58,496 bases of DNA, taken from positions 1-58,496 of the forward strand of contig NZ_BLAF01000020.1 in NCBI RefSeq assembly GCF_009687885.1, written 5' to 3'. The stretch comes from Acrocarpospora pleiomorpha. GTDB lineage: Bacteria > Actinomycetota > Actinomycetes > Streptosporangiales > Streptosporangiaceae. Below, piece by piece: positions 50,775 to 58,496 of this stretch. The first letter of the stretch is position 1. Each line of letters starts with the position of its first letter. The notes beneath the pieces were generated by a model. The model saw only the letters and a program-made list of their open reading frames with translations, did not search any database and was not told where the DNA came from. The position numbers were made by a program, and so were the translations under genes.

Positions 50775-51713
50775 ATGGCAAAGACCACCAAGAACGCCGC
50801 CAACGTGCAGCGCGCGCCGGCGATCGTCGTCGCCCTGTTCATCCTTCCGGCGTTCGTCCTGTTCGCGGCCGTCCTGCTCTACCCGATGGCGAGCGCCCTT
50901 GGCTACTCGCTGTTCGAGTGGCGGGGCGGCACGAACCTCGTACGCTTCAACTGGTTCGACAACTTCGTGACCCTGTTCACCGAGCAGCCGTACATCGAGC
51001 AGATGCCCCGCGCCTTCCTGCACAACGTCGCGATCTTCGCGGGGACGCTCGTGCTGCAGAATTCCGTCGGGTTGTTCCTGGCGGTGCAGCTGCACCGGCT
51101 CGGGCCCGTACGGCGGCTGTTCCAGGTGCTCTACACCACTCCCTACCTGGTCAGCCCCCTCGTCGTGGGTTACCTGTGGACGTTGCTGCTCTCGCCCACC
51201 TTCGGCCCGGTCAACGCCGCGCTCGAGGCGGTCGGGCTCGACTGGCTCGCGGTGTCCTGGCTCGGCGAGCCGGCCACGGCCCTGCCGGTGCTCATCCTGG
51301 TGAGCGTGTGGCAGTGGATCGGGTTCCCGGTCCTGCTGTACGGCGCGGCGCTCGGGGCCATCCCGCCCGAGTTGAGCGACGCGGCGAGCGTGGACGGGGC
51401 CAGCGGCTGGCGGCGGTTCCGCCACGTCACGCTGCCGCTGCTCACCCCGGTGATCGGGACCGTGTCGATCCTGACCTTCATCGGCTCGATGGAGACCTTC
51501 ACCCTCCCGTACGCCTTCGGCGGCGCGACGGGCTCGCCGGCCGGGGCCACCGACGTGCTGAGCGTGCTCTTCTTCCGAGTCTCGTTCCAGTCCGGCGCGA
51601 GCAACGCGCTCGGCGTCTCCTCGGCGCTCGCGACACTGCTCTTCCTGTTCATCCTGGGCGGCGCGCTGCTCGGCCGGCGCGCAATCCGCGCACAGGAGGA
51701 GAAGCTCTCATGA
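50775..51713 (+). CDS. ABC sugar permease, MalF-like
   Basis: The 312-residue protein has six membrane helices, starting FILPAFVLFAAVLLYPMASA, and an EAA loop (ELSDAASVDGASGWRRFRHV). It begins five bases after the binding-protein stop and ends overlapping the second permease. Confidence 0.9.
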   Translation: MAKTTKNAANVQRAPAIVVALFILPAFVLFAAVLLYPMASALGYSLFEWRGGTNLVRFNWFDNFVTLFTEQPYIEQMPRAFLHNVAIFAGTLVLQNSVGLFLAVQLHRLGPVRRLFQVLYTTPYLVSPLVVGYLWTLLLSPTFGPVNAALEAVGLDWLAVSWLGEPATALPVLILVSVWQWIGFPVLLYGAALGAIPPELSDAASVDGASGWRRFRHVTLPLLTPVIGTVSILTFIGSMETFTLPYAFGGATGSPAGATDVLSVLFFRVSFQSGASNALGVSSALATLLFLFILGGALLGRRAIRAQEEKLS

Positions 51714-52537
51714 GGCGCCGGTGGAACGCGCAGGCCGTCGTCATCACCACCGTGTTGTGGCTGTACGCCGCGGTCTGCGTGCTGCCCCTGCTCACGATGG
51801 TCCTCAACTCGTTCCGTACCCACCTGCAGATCGCGACCGACCCGTGGCCCATCACCACCGACCCGACCCTGGCGAACTACGTGAGCGCGTGGGGGGACGC
51901 GTCCTTCAGCCGGTACGCGCTGAACTCGATCCTGATCACGGTCTCCTCGGTGGCGATCTCCACCGCCGTGTCGCTGCCCGCGGCGTACGCCATCGCCCGC
52001 TGGCGCTTCCGCGGCCGCGCCGCCCTGGAGGGGCTGTTCATGTCCGGGCTGCTCATCCCGTTCATGCTGGCCATCCTGCCGATGTTCTACCTGATGGACT
52101 GGCTGCGGCTGATCGACTCGCCGCTCAGCCTCATCCTCATCTACTCGGCCAACGGCATCCCGTTCACCGTCTTCGTCCTGGTCGCGTTCTTCCGGCAGCT
52201 GCCCGGCGAACTGGAGGAGGCGGCCTTCCTGGACGGCGGCAGCCACTTCACGGTCTTCCTCCGGGTCATGGTGCCGCTCGTCCGGCCGGCCGTCGCCACG
52301 GTGGTGGCCTTCCGGTTCGTGCCGATCTGGAATGACTTCCTGATGCCGCTGGTCATGCTCCGCTCCCGCGACAACTACACCCTCGGCGTCGGGCTCACGA
52401 CCTTCTTCGGCGAGTACCAGAACGACTGGGCGTCGCTGTTCGCGGGGCTCGTCATCACCACGCTGCCCCTGCTCGTCCTGTTCGTCCTCGCCACCCGGCA
52501 GATCATCCAGGGGCTCACCGCCGGGATCGGCAAGTAA
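51710..52537 (+). CDS. ABC sugar permease, MalG-like
   Basis: The 275-residue protein has six membrane helices and the EAA loop ELEEAAFLDGGSHFTVFLRV. The C-terminal DWASLFAGLVITTLPLLVLF is typical of the MalG group. Its ATG overlaps the previous stop (ATGA). Confidence 0.9.
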   Translation: MRRRWNAQAVVITTVLWLYAAVCVLPLLTMVLNSFRTHLQIATDPWPITTDPTLANYVSAWGDASFSRYALNSILITVSSVAISTAVSLPAAYAIARWRFRGRAALEGLFMSGLLIPFMLAILPMFYLMDWLRLIDSPLSLILIYSANGIPFTVFVLVAFFRQLPGELEEAAFLDGGSHFTVFLRVMVPLVRPAVATVVAFRFVPIWNDFLMPLVMLRSRDNYTLGVGLTTFFGEYQNDWASLFAGLVITTLPLLVLFVLATRQIIQGLTAGIGK

Positions 52538-52548
52538 GGGGATACTCC

Positions 52549-54051
52549 ATGACCACACCAGCCGCCCAGATCGAGAGCCAGGACGTCGCGTCGCTCGTGC
52601 GCGCGCAGCTGCCACCGCCGGCCGGGGTCTCCCGCGCGGGCCGGGCCGAGATCTCCCAGGCCACGGCGGAGATCACCTCCTCCCGGCTCGGCATCGGCTT
52701 CGAGACCCTCGACCGGAGCATGTTCACCGCCGAGCGGGTCTATCCGCACCTGTCCAGGCTCGGGGCGAAATGGGCACGCGTGCAGACCGGGTGGAGCCGC
52801 TGCGAGACCGAGCCGGGCCGGTACGACTTCGCCTGGCTCGACGAGATCGTCGACAGCCTCGCGGCGGCCGGCGTCGAGACCATGTTCAGCGTCACCTTCG
52901 GCAACGAGCTGTACATGCCGGGCGTCCCGCACGAGTCCGCGGTCGGCTACGTGCCGATCTACTACGACGGCGCGGCGCCCGCCTGGACGGCGTTCGTCCG
53001 GGCTCTCGCGGAACGTTATCGCGGCAGGGTGACGCACTGGGAGGTGTGGAACGAGCCGAACATCCCCCAGTTCTGGCAGCCGCGGGAGGTCAGCGGGCGC
53101 GACTACGCCGATCTCGTGCGGGTCACCGCGCAGGCCGTGCGGGCTGAGATTCCGGACGCCACGATCATCGGGGGCGCCACGTCCCTCGTCGACCCCGCCT
53201 TCCTGGTGGCCGCGCTGCGGGGCGGGCTCGCCCAGTGGATCGACGCCTTCTCCTTCCACCCGTACCAGATGGTGCCGGAGCACAACCTGCGCAACTCCCA
53301 TGACCTGCTGCGCCGCCTCCTCGACGAGCACTCGCCGGACCGGCGCATCGCCCTCTACCAGGGCGAGAACGGCTGCCCCTCGCAGCTCGCCGGCCACCAC
53401 GACGACTGGCTCGGCATGTACGCGATGGACCAGGTCGTGCAGGCCAAGTGGATCGCCCGCAGGTTCCTGGCCGACCTCGGGGTGGGCTTCGACAAGATCT
53501 TCTACTTTCACGCGGTGGATCTCATGGAGCGCCCGTACCGGCAGGCCGGCGAGAAGGTCAACGCGCCGGTGATGATGGGGCTGATCCACGGGGGGAGCTA
53601 TGCGCCCAAGTACTCCTTCGAGGTCGCGCGCCGGGTCTGCCACCTGTTCGACGACCGGACGCGGCGTACCGAGCTCATGTGCCTGTTCACCGAGCGGGAC
53701 CCCGCCGCGCCGCAGCGGTCGACGCTCATGGCCGCGCCGCACGTCGCCACCTTCGAGCGCGACGGCGCGCCGCTGTTCGCCTACTGGCTGGCCGAGGACC
53801 CGCAGCAGCGCGCGGAGCAGGCGAGCATCGAGGTGGAGCTGTGGTGGGACGATCGGCTCAGCATGGACCATCCCGTGCTGTTCGACCTGCTCACCGGCGA
53901 GGTCTACGCGGTCGAGCAGCCGGCGGAGCTCCGCGTGCGCGACTGGCGCTCGCGAGGCATCAGGTACCGGCTGCCGCTGACGGACTATCCGCTCGTCCTC
54001 ACCGACGCGTCGGTGCTGGACGGGTTCGACGCGCGGTGGCGGGACCGATGA
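52549..54051 (+). CDS. clan GH-A glycoside hydrolase (GH39-like)
   Basis: The 500-residue protein has no signal peptide, so it is cytoplasmic and acts on imported saccharide. The acid/base Glu is in THWEVWNEPNIPQFW and a probable nucleophile Glu in ALYQGENGCPSQ, the spacing expected of a (beta/alpha)8 retaining glycosidase. GH39 or a neighbouring GH-A family is my best guess; the sugar is unknown. The downstream sugar-acid enzymes suggest the released sugar is oxidised and dehydrated. Confidence 0.75.
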   Translation: MTTPAAQIESQDVASLVRAQLPPPAGVSRAGRAEISQATAEITSSRLGIGFETLDRSMFTAERVYPHLSRLGAKWARVQTGWSRCETEPGRYDFAWLDEIVDSLAAAGVETMFSVTFGNELYMPGVPHESAVGYVPIYYDGAAPAWTAFVRALAERYRGRVTHWEVWNEPNIPQFWQPREVSGRDYADLVRVTAQAVRAEIPDATIIGGATSLVDPAFLVAALRGGLAQWIDAFSFHPYQMVPEHNLRNSHDLLRRLLDEHSPDRRIALYQGENGCPSQLAGHHDDWLGMYAMDQVVQAKWIARRFLADLGVGFDKIFYFHAVDLMERPYRQAGEKVNAPVMMGLIHGGSYAPKYSFEVARRVCHLFDDRTRRTELMCLFTERDPAAPQRSTLMAAPHVATFERDGAPLFAYWLAEDPQQRAEQASIEVELWWDDRLSMDHPVLFDLLTGEVYAVEQPAELRVRDWRSRGIRYRLPLTDYPLVLTDASVLDGFDARWRDR

Positions 54052-55223
54052 GGCTGCGGTCGCTGACCACCTACATCTGCGACGCGTACCGCACCAACTG
54101 GGTCTTCGTGAAGCTCGAGACCGATGAGGGGATCGACGGCTGGGGCGAGGCGACCCTGGAGTATCGCGAGCACACGGTCGAGGCGGCGCTGCTGGCGCTG
54201 GAGAACGGGCTGGCCGGGCGGGAGCTCGGCGACATCCAGGGCTGGTGGCAGGACGCCTACCGCGACGCGTACTGGCGCGGTGGCCCCGTGCTGACGAGCG
54301 CGCTCTCGGCCATCGAGATGGCGCTGTGGGACATCAAGGGCAAAGCGCTCGGGGTGCCCGTCTACGAGCTGCTCGGCGGCAGGCTGCGATCGTCCGTCGA
54401 GTGCTACGCGAACGGCTGGTTCGCCGGGGCCAGGCGTCCGGAGGAGTTCGCCGAGAAGGCGCGTGAGGCGGTCGAATGGGGCTACCGGGCGCTCAAGTGG
54501 GATCCGTTCGGATCGGCTTTCCGTACCTTGTCGCGCTCGGAGTCCCGCGCGGCGCTGGCGGCCGTGGCCGCCGTGGCCGAGGCCGTCGACGGCGCAGCCG
54601 ACATCATCGTCGAAGCGCACGGCCGCTTCGAACTGCCGGCGGCGGTCCAGGTCGCCCGAGCCCTCGAGCAGTACGGCGTGCTGTGGCTGGAGGAGCCGCT
54701 CATCCCGGGAAACCTGGCGAACTACAGCGCGTTGAAGGCGCGCACCGCCACGCCGATCTCGCTGGGCGAGCGGCTCTACACGCGCTGGGACTTCCGGGAG
54801 GTCTTCGACCGCGGCTGCGCCGACGTCGTGCAGCCGGACGTCTCCCACGCCGGCGGCATCTGGGAGGCGCGCACGATCGCCTCGCTGGCCGAGCTGTGGC
54901 AGGTCTCCTTCGCCCCGCACAACCCGTCGGGTCCGGTCGCGAACGCGGCGACCCTGCAACTCGCCGCGTGCACGCCCAACTTCACCTACCTGGAGACCAT
55001 GGCGACCGACGTGCCGTGGCGTGCCGAGATCGCGTCCGAGGGCGCGGTCGTGACCGGCGGTCTGGCCCAGATTCCTGACGAGCCGGGCCTGGGCGTACGG
55101 GTCGACCCGGACGCAGTCGCCAGATACCCCTATGTCCGGCACGACCTGCGGCACTACACGGGCGCCCTCACTGAGATCCGGCCCGACGCCGAGATGACGC
55201 TACATGTGAAGGAGAGCAGATGA
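54048..55223 (+). CDS. enolase-superfamily sugar-acid dehydratase (DgoD-like)
   Basis: The 391-residue mandelate-racemase-type protein has ALKWDPFGSA (Lys region), metal ligands in IIVEAHGRF, WLEEPL and ISLGERLYT, then QPDVSHAGG and the catalytic His in FAPHNPSGP. This matches the galactonate dehydratase pattern. Its ATG overlaps the glycosidase stop. It probably removes water from an aldonate to give a 2-keto-3-deoxy acid. Confidence 0.85.
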   Translation: MRLRSLTTYICDAYRTNWVFVKLETDEGIDGWGEATLEYREHTVEAALLALENGLAGRELGDIQGWWQDAYRDAYWRGGPVLTSALSAIEMALWDIKGKALGVPVYELLGGRLRSSVECYANGWFAGARRPEEFAEKAREAVEWGYRALKWDPFGSAFRTLSRSESRAALAAVAAVAEAVDGAADIIVEAHGRFELPAAVQVARALEQYGVLWLEEPLIPGNLANYSALKARTATPISLGERLYTRWDFREVFDRGCADVVQPDVSHAGGIWEARTIASLAELWQVSFAPHNPSGPVANAATLQLAACTPNFTYLETMATDVPWRAEIASEGAVVTGGLAQIPDEPGLGVRVDPDAVARYPYVRHDLRHYTGALTEIRPDAEMTLHVKESR

Positions 55224-55984
55224 GCAAGCCCAGGATCGCCCTCGTCACCGGGGCGAGTCACAACCTGGGCCTGGCCATCGCCAGGCAGCTCGCCCGCGAC
55301 GGGGCGGTCGTCGTCGTGCACGGGATCGACGAGGCGGTCGCGGCCTCGGTCGCGGCCCGGATCGGCGCCGAGGTTCCGGGCGCCGAGCTCCATTCGATCG
55401 GCTTCGACCTGGCCGATCCCGAGGCGATCGAGGCGGGCTTCGCCGCGCTCGTCGCGCGCGGTCTCGCACCGGGAATCCTGGTGAACAACGCCGCCCATCT
55501 GGGTCTCGGCGATGACGACGTGCTGTCGGAGAAGCCGCGCTTCCTCCGCGAGGTGTTCGAGGTCAACGTCTTCGCCACGCACCTGTGCTCCGTGCTCGCC
55601 GCCCGGCAGATGGCGCCCGCCGGACGGGGTGTGATCGTGAACATCTCCTCGCTCGCCGGGGAACGGGCCATTCACGGCCGGATCGCGTACAACGCCAGCA
55701 AGGCGGCCGTGGACGGCCTCACCCGCAGCATGGCGATCGACCTGGCGCCGCTGGGCATCCGCGTGAACGCCATCGCTCCCGGCTACGTCTGGAGCAACCG
55801 CTGGGACCTGCTCAGCGACGAGGAGGCGGCCAACCGCCGGGCGCGCATCCCGGCGCGTGAGCCGACGGCGCAGGAGGAGATCGCGCTGCTGGTCGGCTTC
55901 CTCGCCGCCGATCACGCGCCCACGCTCACCGGCGCGCGAATCGTCATCGACGGCGGCATCGACGCCCAGCAGACTCCGCTCTAA
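55220..55984 (+). CDS. short-chain dehydrogenase/reductase
   Basis: The 254-residue protein has the cofactor motif TGASHNLGLAIARQL, NNAA, the catalytic Ser in VNISSLAGERAIHGRIAY with YNASKAA (Tyr-x3-Lys), and the C-terminal GGID. It overlaps the dehydratase gene by 4 bp. A sugar dehydrogenase feeding the dehydratase, or a keto-deoxy acid dehydrogenase after it, would fit. Confidence 0.9.
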   Translation: MSKPRIALVTGASHNLGLAIARQLARDGAVVVVHGIDEAVAASVAARIGAEVPGAELHSIGFDLADPEAIEAGFAALVARGLAPGILVNNAAHLGLGDDDVLSEKPRFLREVFEVNVFATHLCSVLAARQMAPAGRGVIVNISSLAGERAIHGRIAYNASKAAVDGLTRSMAIDLAPLGIRVNAIAPGYVWSNRWDLLSDEEAANRRARIPAREPTAQEEIALLVGFLAADHAPTLTGARIVIDGGIDAQQTPL

Positions 55985-56030
55985 GCTAGCCTTCAGGTGA
56001 CCAGTGCGGGTCTGCGCGGAGGATGTGGCG

Positions 56031-57038
56031 GTGAAAGGGGCTCAGCCCGACCGGGTGCGTCTCATCGACGTCGCTACCGTCGCGGAGGTGACCAAGAGCA
56101 TCGTCTCGCGGGTGCTGAACGCGGACCCGACCGTGGCCGTGCGTCCCGAGACGCGCCAGCGCATCCTTCAGGTGGCGCACGACCTCGGCTACCAGCCGCA
56201 CGCCGGGGCCAGGGCGCTGGCGAAGTCGCGGACCATGGCGCTGGCCCTGGTCGCGCCCTCCATCGACAACCCGCCGTACATCACGATCGCGCGTGGCGCC
56301 TACCGCCGGGCCGCAGAGCACGGTTACCTGTCGCTGCTCGCCGAGGACTTCGACGAGCAGCCGGCCGGGCGCTCGCTCATCGACGGCGGGCGGGTCGACG
56401 GGCTGCTCATGGGCTCCTTCGTGCCCGATCATCCGCTGGTGGCGCACCTGCGCGAATCCTCTTTCCCGCATGTGTTCGTCAACCGCGCGGTGGCCGGCTC
56501 CGGGCGCAATGTCACCATGAACGTCGCCCGGGCCAGCGAGCTCGCCGTCGAGCACCTCACCGGCCTCGGGCACCGGCGGGTCGCCCACCTGGCCGGGCCC
56601 GCGGAGGTCGAGAGCGGCGCGGACCGGCTGGCCGCGTTCGAGAGCGCGATCGGTGCGCGGGGGCTCCCGCTGCTCCCCCCGATGTTCGGCGACTTCACCG
56701 AGGCCACGGGCTTCGCCTCGGCCGGCGCCCTGCTCGAAACGGGACCGACCGCGATCTTCACCAGCTCGCCCGGCCAGGCCATCGGCGTCATGCGGTTCCT
56801 GGTCGACGCCGGGCTCCGCGTCCCCGAGGATCTCTCGGTGATCGCCTACGGCGACTTCCCCGCGGCGGGCTTCACCGTGCCCGCCGTCACCACGATCGCC
56901 CTGCCCCTCCTGGAACTGGGCGCCGCCGCCGTCGACGAAATCGTCGCCCAGCTCGATGGAGCGCCGCCGCGCGACCTGGTGATCCCCCAGGAGCCACGCC
57001 TGCTGGTCCGCGAGTCGACCGGACCGGCACCTAGGTAG
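56031..57038 (+). CDS. LacI family transcriptional repressor
   Basis: The 335-residue protein has an N-terminal LacI HTH (RLIDVATVAEVTKSIVSRVL) with the hinge region (YQPHAGARALAKSRT) and a periplasmic-binding-like sensor domain. I chose GTG 56031, with GGAGG eight bases upstream; an earlier in-frame GTG at 56004 exists. It follows the SDR gene by 46 bp and probably represses the operon through the palindrome at 49407. Confidence 0.88.
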   Translation: MKGAQPDRVRLIDVATVAEVTKSIVSRVLNADPTVAVRPETRQRILQVAHDLGYQPHAGARALAKSRTMALALVAPSIDNPPYITIARGAYRRAAEHGYLSLLAEDFDEQPAGRSLIDGGRVDGLLMGSFVPDHPLVAHLRESSFPHVFVNRAVAGSGRNVTMNVARASELAVEHLTGLGHRRVAHLAGPAEVESGADRLAAFESAIGARGLPLLPPMFGDFTEATGFASAGALLETGPTAIFTSSPGQAIGVMRFLVDAGLRVPEDLSVIAYGDFPAAGFTVPAVTTIALPLLELGAAAVDEIVAQLDGAPPRDLVIPQEPRLLVRESTGPAPR

Positions 57039-58496
57039 TCGGTGCGACCCGGTGGAAGTCCATCGGGATCCGGTTCGGGTCGAGTTTGACGTCGACCAGG
57101 AGCGGCCAGGTTTCGCTCGCGATCGCGTCTTTGACGTGCTGGAAGTCGGCGAGCCGGCGGATCTCCACGCCGCGTCCGCCGAGGCTCCGGGCGACCGGGG
57201 CGAGGTCCGGCCAGTCGAAGTAGGTCGTGGCGGGGTCGTGGCCGCGCTTGACGAAGTGGTTGTGCTCAGCTCCGTAGCAGCCGTCGTTCAGTACGACGAC
57301 GAGCAGCTTGAGCCTCCCGCGCACGGCCGTCGTGAACTCGGACAGGCCGCCGAGCATGAAGCCGCCATCACCGCTGACCAGGACGGAGAGCCGGTCCGGG
57401 TCGGCGAGGGAGGCTCCCATCGCCAGGCTGAGACCGAGCCCGATCGATCCCATGCTCATCGTGTGCACGTAGTCGCGCGGCGACGAGACCGAGACGCGCC
57501 GCACCGATTCGAAGAAGATCCGGCCGCCGTCGACGGTGAGCAGGCGATCTTTGGGGAGCAGCGAATCCAGGAGTTCGAGGCTTTCGATGTATTCGACCGT
57601 GCCGGGACGTCGGTCGCCGGGCATCTCGGCGGAGGGCGGCGCTTTGGGGCTGACGATGTCCCAGAGCGGCCGGTCGGAATCGAGGCCTAGCGCCGCCAGT
57701 TCCGCCGTGCCGGGACGCCGGTCGCCGGGCGTTTCGGGGGAGGGCGGCGCTTTGAGGCTGACGATGTCCCAGAGCGGCCGGTCGGAATCGAGGCCTAGCG
57801 CCGCCAGTTCCGCCGTGCCGGGACGCCGGTCGCCGGGCGTTTCGGGGGAGGGCAGCGCTTTGAGGCTGACGATGTCCCAGAGCGGCCGGTCGGAATCGAG
57901 GCCTTGTGCCGCCAGTTCCGCCAGCAGTGCCAGCGCCGTCGCCGCCGCGCTGCCGTGAATGGCGGGCGCCTTCGCCGTGTCGACGTCGACGCGGATGACG
58001 TGCTTGCCGTGGGTCGCGGCTCCCTGGGAGGTGGTGTAGGAGTTCAAGCTTGCCCCGATGGCTACGATCACGTCGGCTGCGTCGAAGTACTCGGCGGAGC
58101 GGTCGGCCTTGAGGCCCCCGAAGATCCCTAGGTCGGCGGGCTCGCCGCGGAACAGCTCCTTCGCCCGAAGGGTCGTCGCCACCCGGGCGCCCAGGCGGCG
58201 GGCAAGGGCGAGCATCGCGGCGCGGTCCGCTTCGGCGATCGCCCCGCGCCCCGCCAGGATGAGCGGGCGGCGCGCCCGCAGGAGCACGTCCGCCGCCGAC
58301 CGGATCGCGTCCCGGGCGGGCGGGACCTCCGCCCCGGACCGGTCCGCCCACGCGATCTCGGACGGGAACGGGGACGGGGACGTGGACGTGGACGTGGACG
58401 GGGACGTGGACGTGGACGTGGACGTGGACGTGGACGTGGACGGGGACGTGGACGTGGACGTGGACGTGGACGTGGACGGGGACGTGGACGTGGACG
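57031..58496 (-). CDS. ThDP-dependent enzyme (acetolactate synthase-like), partial at right edge
   Basis: The frame is open to the window end, so the N-terminal domain lies outside. Seen here are the central domain (VLLRARRPLILAGRGAIAEA; VIRVDVDTAKAPAIHG) and the C-terminal cofactor domain (DGGRIFFES; MSMGSIGLGLSLAMGASLAD; VLVSGDGGFMLGG; VVLNDGCYGAEHNHF). Between these domains a 36-residue unit is repeated three times. Before the central domain lies a Ser-Thr/Pro linker coded by a hexamer repeat. Both are unusual for this family. It is convergent with, and overlaps by 8 bp, the LacI gene. Confidence 0.8.
   Translation of the reverse strand, partial: STSTSPSTSTSTSTSTSPSTSTSTSTSTSTSPSTSTSTSPSPFPSEIAWADRSGAEVPPARDAIRSAADVLLRARRPLILAGRGAIAEADRAAMLALARRLGARVATTLRAKELFRGEPADLGIFGGLKADRSAEYFDAADVIVAIGASLNSYTTSQGAATHGKHVIRVDVDTAKAPAIHGSAAATALALLAELAAQGLDSDRPLWDIVSLKALPSPETPGDRRPGTAELAALGLDSDRPLWDIVSLKAPPSPETPGDRRPGTAELAALGLDSDRPLWDIVSPKAPPSAEMPGDRRPGTVEYIESLELLDSLLPKDRLLTVDGGRIFFESVRRVSVSSPRDYVHTMSMGSIGLGLSLAMGASLADPDRLSVLVSGDGGFMLGGLSEFTTAVRGRLKLLVVVLNDGCYGAEHNHFVKRGHDPATTYFDWPDLAPVARSLGGRGVEIRRLADFQHVKDAIASETWPLLVDVKLDPNRIPMDFHRVAPTT
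57597..57936. repeat. 108-bp in-frame tandem repeat, three copies
   Basis: Copies begin at 57613, 57721 and 57829, exactly 108 bp apart, and differ at only a few bases; the match spills slightly left of the first copy. Each encodes LGLDSDRPLWDIVSLKAPPS followed by PETPGDRRPGTAELAA on the minus strand. The unit length is a multiple of three, so the reading frame is kept. Confidence 0.9.
58369..58496. repeat. hexanucleotide repeat GGACGT/GGACGG
   Basis: About 21 copies of GGACGT with interspersed GGACGG run to the window edge and probably beyond. In the minus-strand frame they encode Ser-Thr and Ser-Pro dipeptides, a flexible linker inside the ThDP enzyme. Confidence 0.9.

Noticed and set aside
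58369..58496. Hexamer array as a CRISPR or origin iteron array
   Set aside because: The unit is six bases, without spacers or AT-rich stretches, and it is in frame with an enzyme gene as a Ser-Thr/Pro linker.

Overview
The window is high-GC actinomycete DNA with GC-rich third codon positions, many GTG/TTG starts and many 4-bp ATGA/GTGA stop-start overlaps. F420-type nitroreductase, SARP and LuxR/MalT-like regulators, an ECF sigma factor and ABC-fed catabolic clusters suggest a Streptosporangiales/Streptomyces-like soil organism; the exact genus cannot be read from the sequence. I see no rRNA, tRNA, CRISPR array or replication origin.

Region 1 (1-15.1 kb) is a mosaic of small accessory modules: a TetR regulator divergent from a deazaflavin-type reductase with three perfect operator palindromes between them; a GlxA-type regulator followed by a membrane-anchored double DJ-1/PfpI protein; a protein-isoaspartate-methyltransferase-like enzyme of the kind found with modified peptides; a scar at 5.3-6.2 kb holding fragments of at least three genes (glyoxalase-like, GNAT, cupin-like); an ECF sigma factor with a membrane partner; a secreted DUF1593/Sde182-like protein; an intact GNAT acetyltransferase whose deleted copy is the fragment in the scar; a HEAT-repeat protein; an IS630-type transposase relic; and an XRE-ImmA/IrrE protein followed by a frameshifted PIN-domain toxin gene.

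Region 2 (15.3-43.9 kb) is the centrepiece: one large catabolic regulon. It encodes a Rieske ring-hydroxylating oxygenase, a 2Fe-2S ferredoxin and its FAD reductase, two different types of aromatic-acid decarboxylase candidate (Pht5-like and class II aldolase/PhtC-like), LigJ-like and LigK/RraA-like lower-pathway enzymes, three cupins resembling gentisate-type dioxygenases, a PanB-like protein without the usual catalytic Glu, two paralogous ThDP enzymes around an aldehyde dehydrogenase, a Zn alcohol dehydrogenase, a hydroxyisobutyrate-dehydrogenase-like enzyme, an RpiB-like isomerase, an unusual TRIP13/Pch2-like AAA+ ATPase, an ABC importer with two tandem binding proteins, two MFS transporters and a FadR-type GntR regulator. 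Every promoter-bearing gap in this block carries a variant of the palindrome ATGGTATTACCAT, so it reads as one GntR-controlled system for an aromatic, probably phthalate-like, acid. The substrate is inferred, not shown.

Region 3 (44-49.3 kb) holds a FAD monooxygenase, a SARP-like regulator, a DUF4242 protein and a large LuxR-family ATPase regulator. Region 4 (49.4-57.0 kb) is a sugar operon: ABC binding protein, two permeases, a clan GH-A glycosidase, a DgoD-like sugar-acid dehydratase, an SDR and a LacI repressor. Region 5 is the C-terminal part of a ThDP enzyme running off the right edge; its coding sequence has an in-frame 108-bp tandem repeat (3 copies) and a long hexamer repeat encoding a Ser-Thr/Pro linker.
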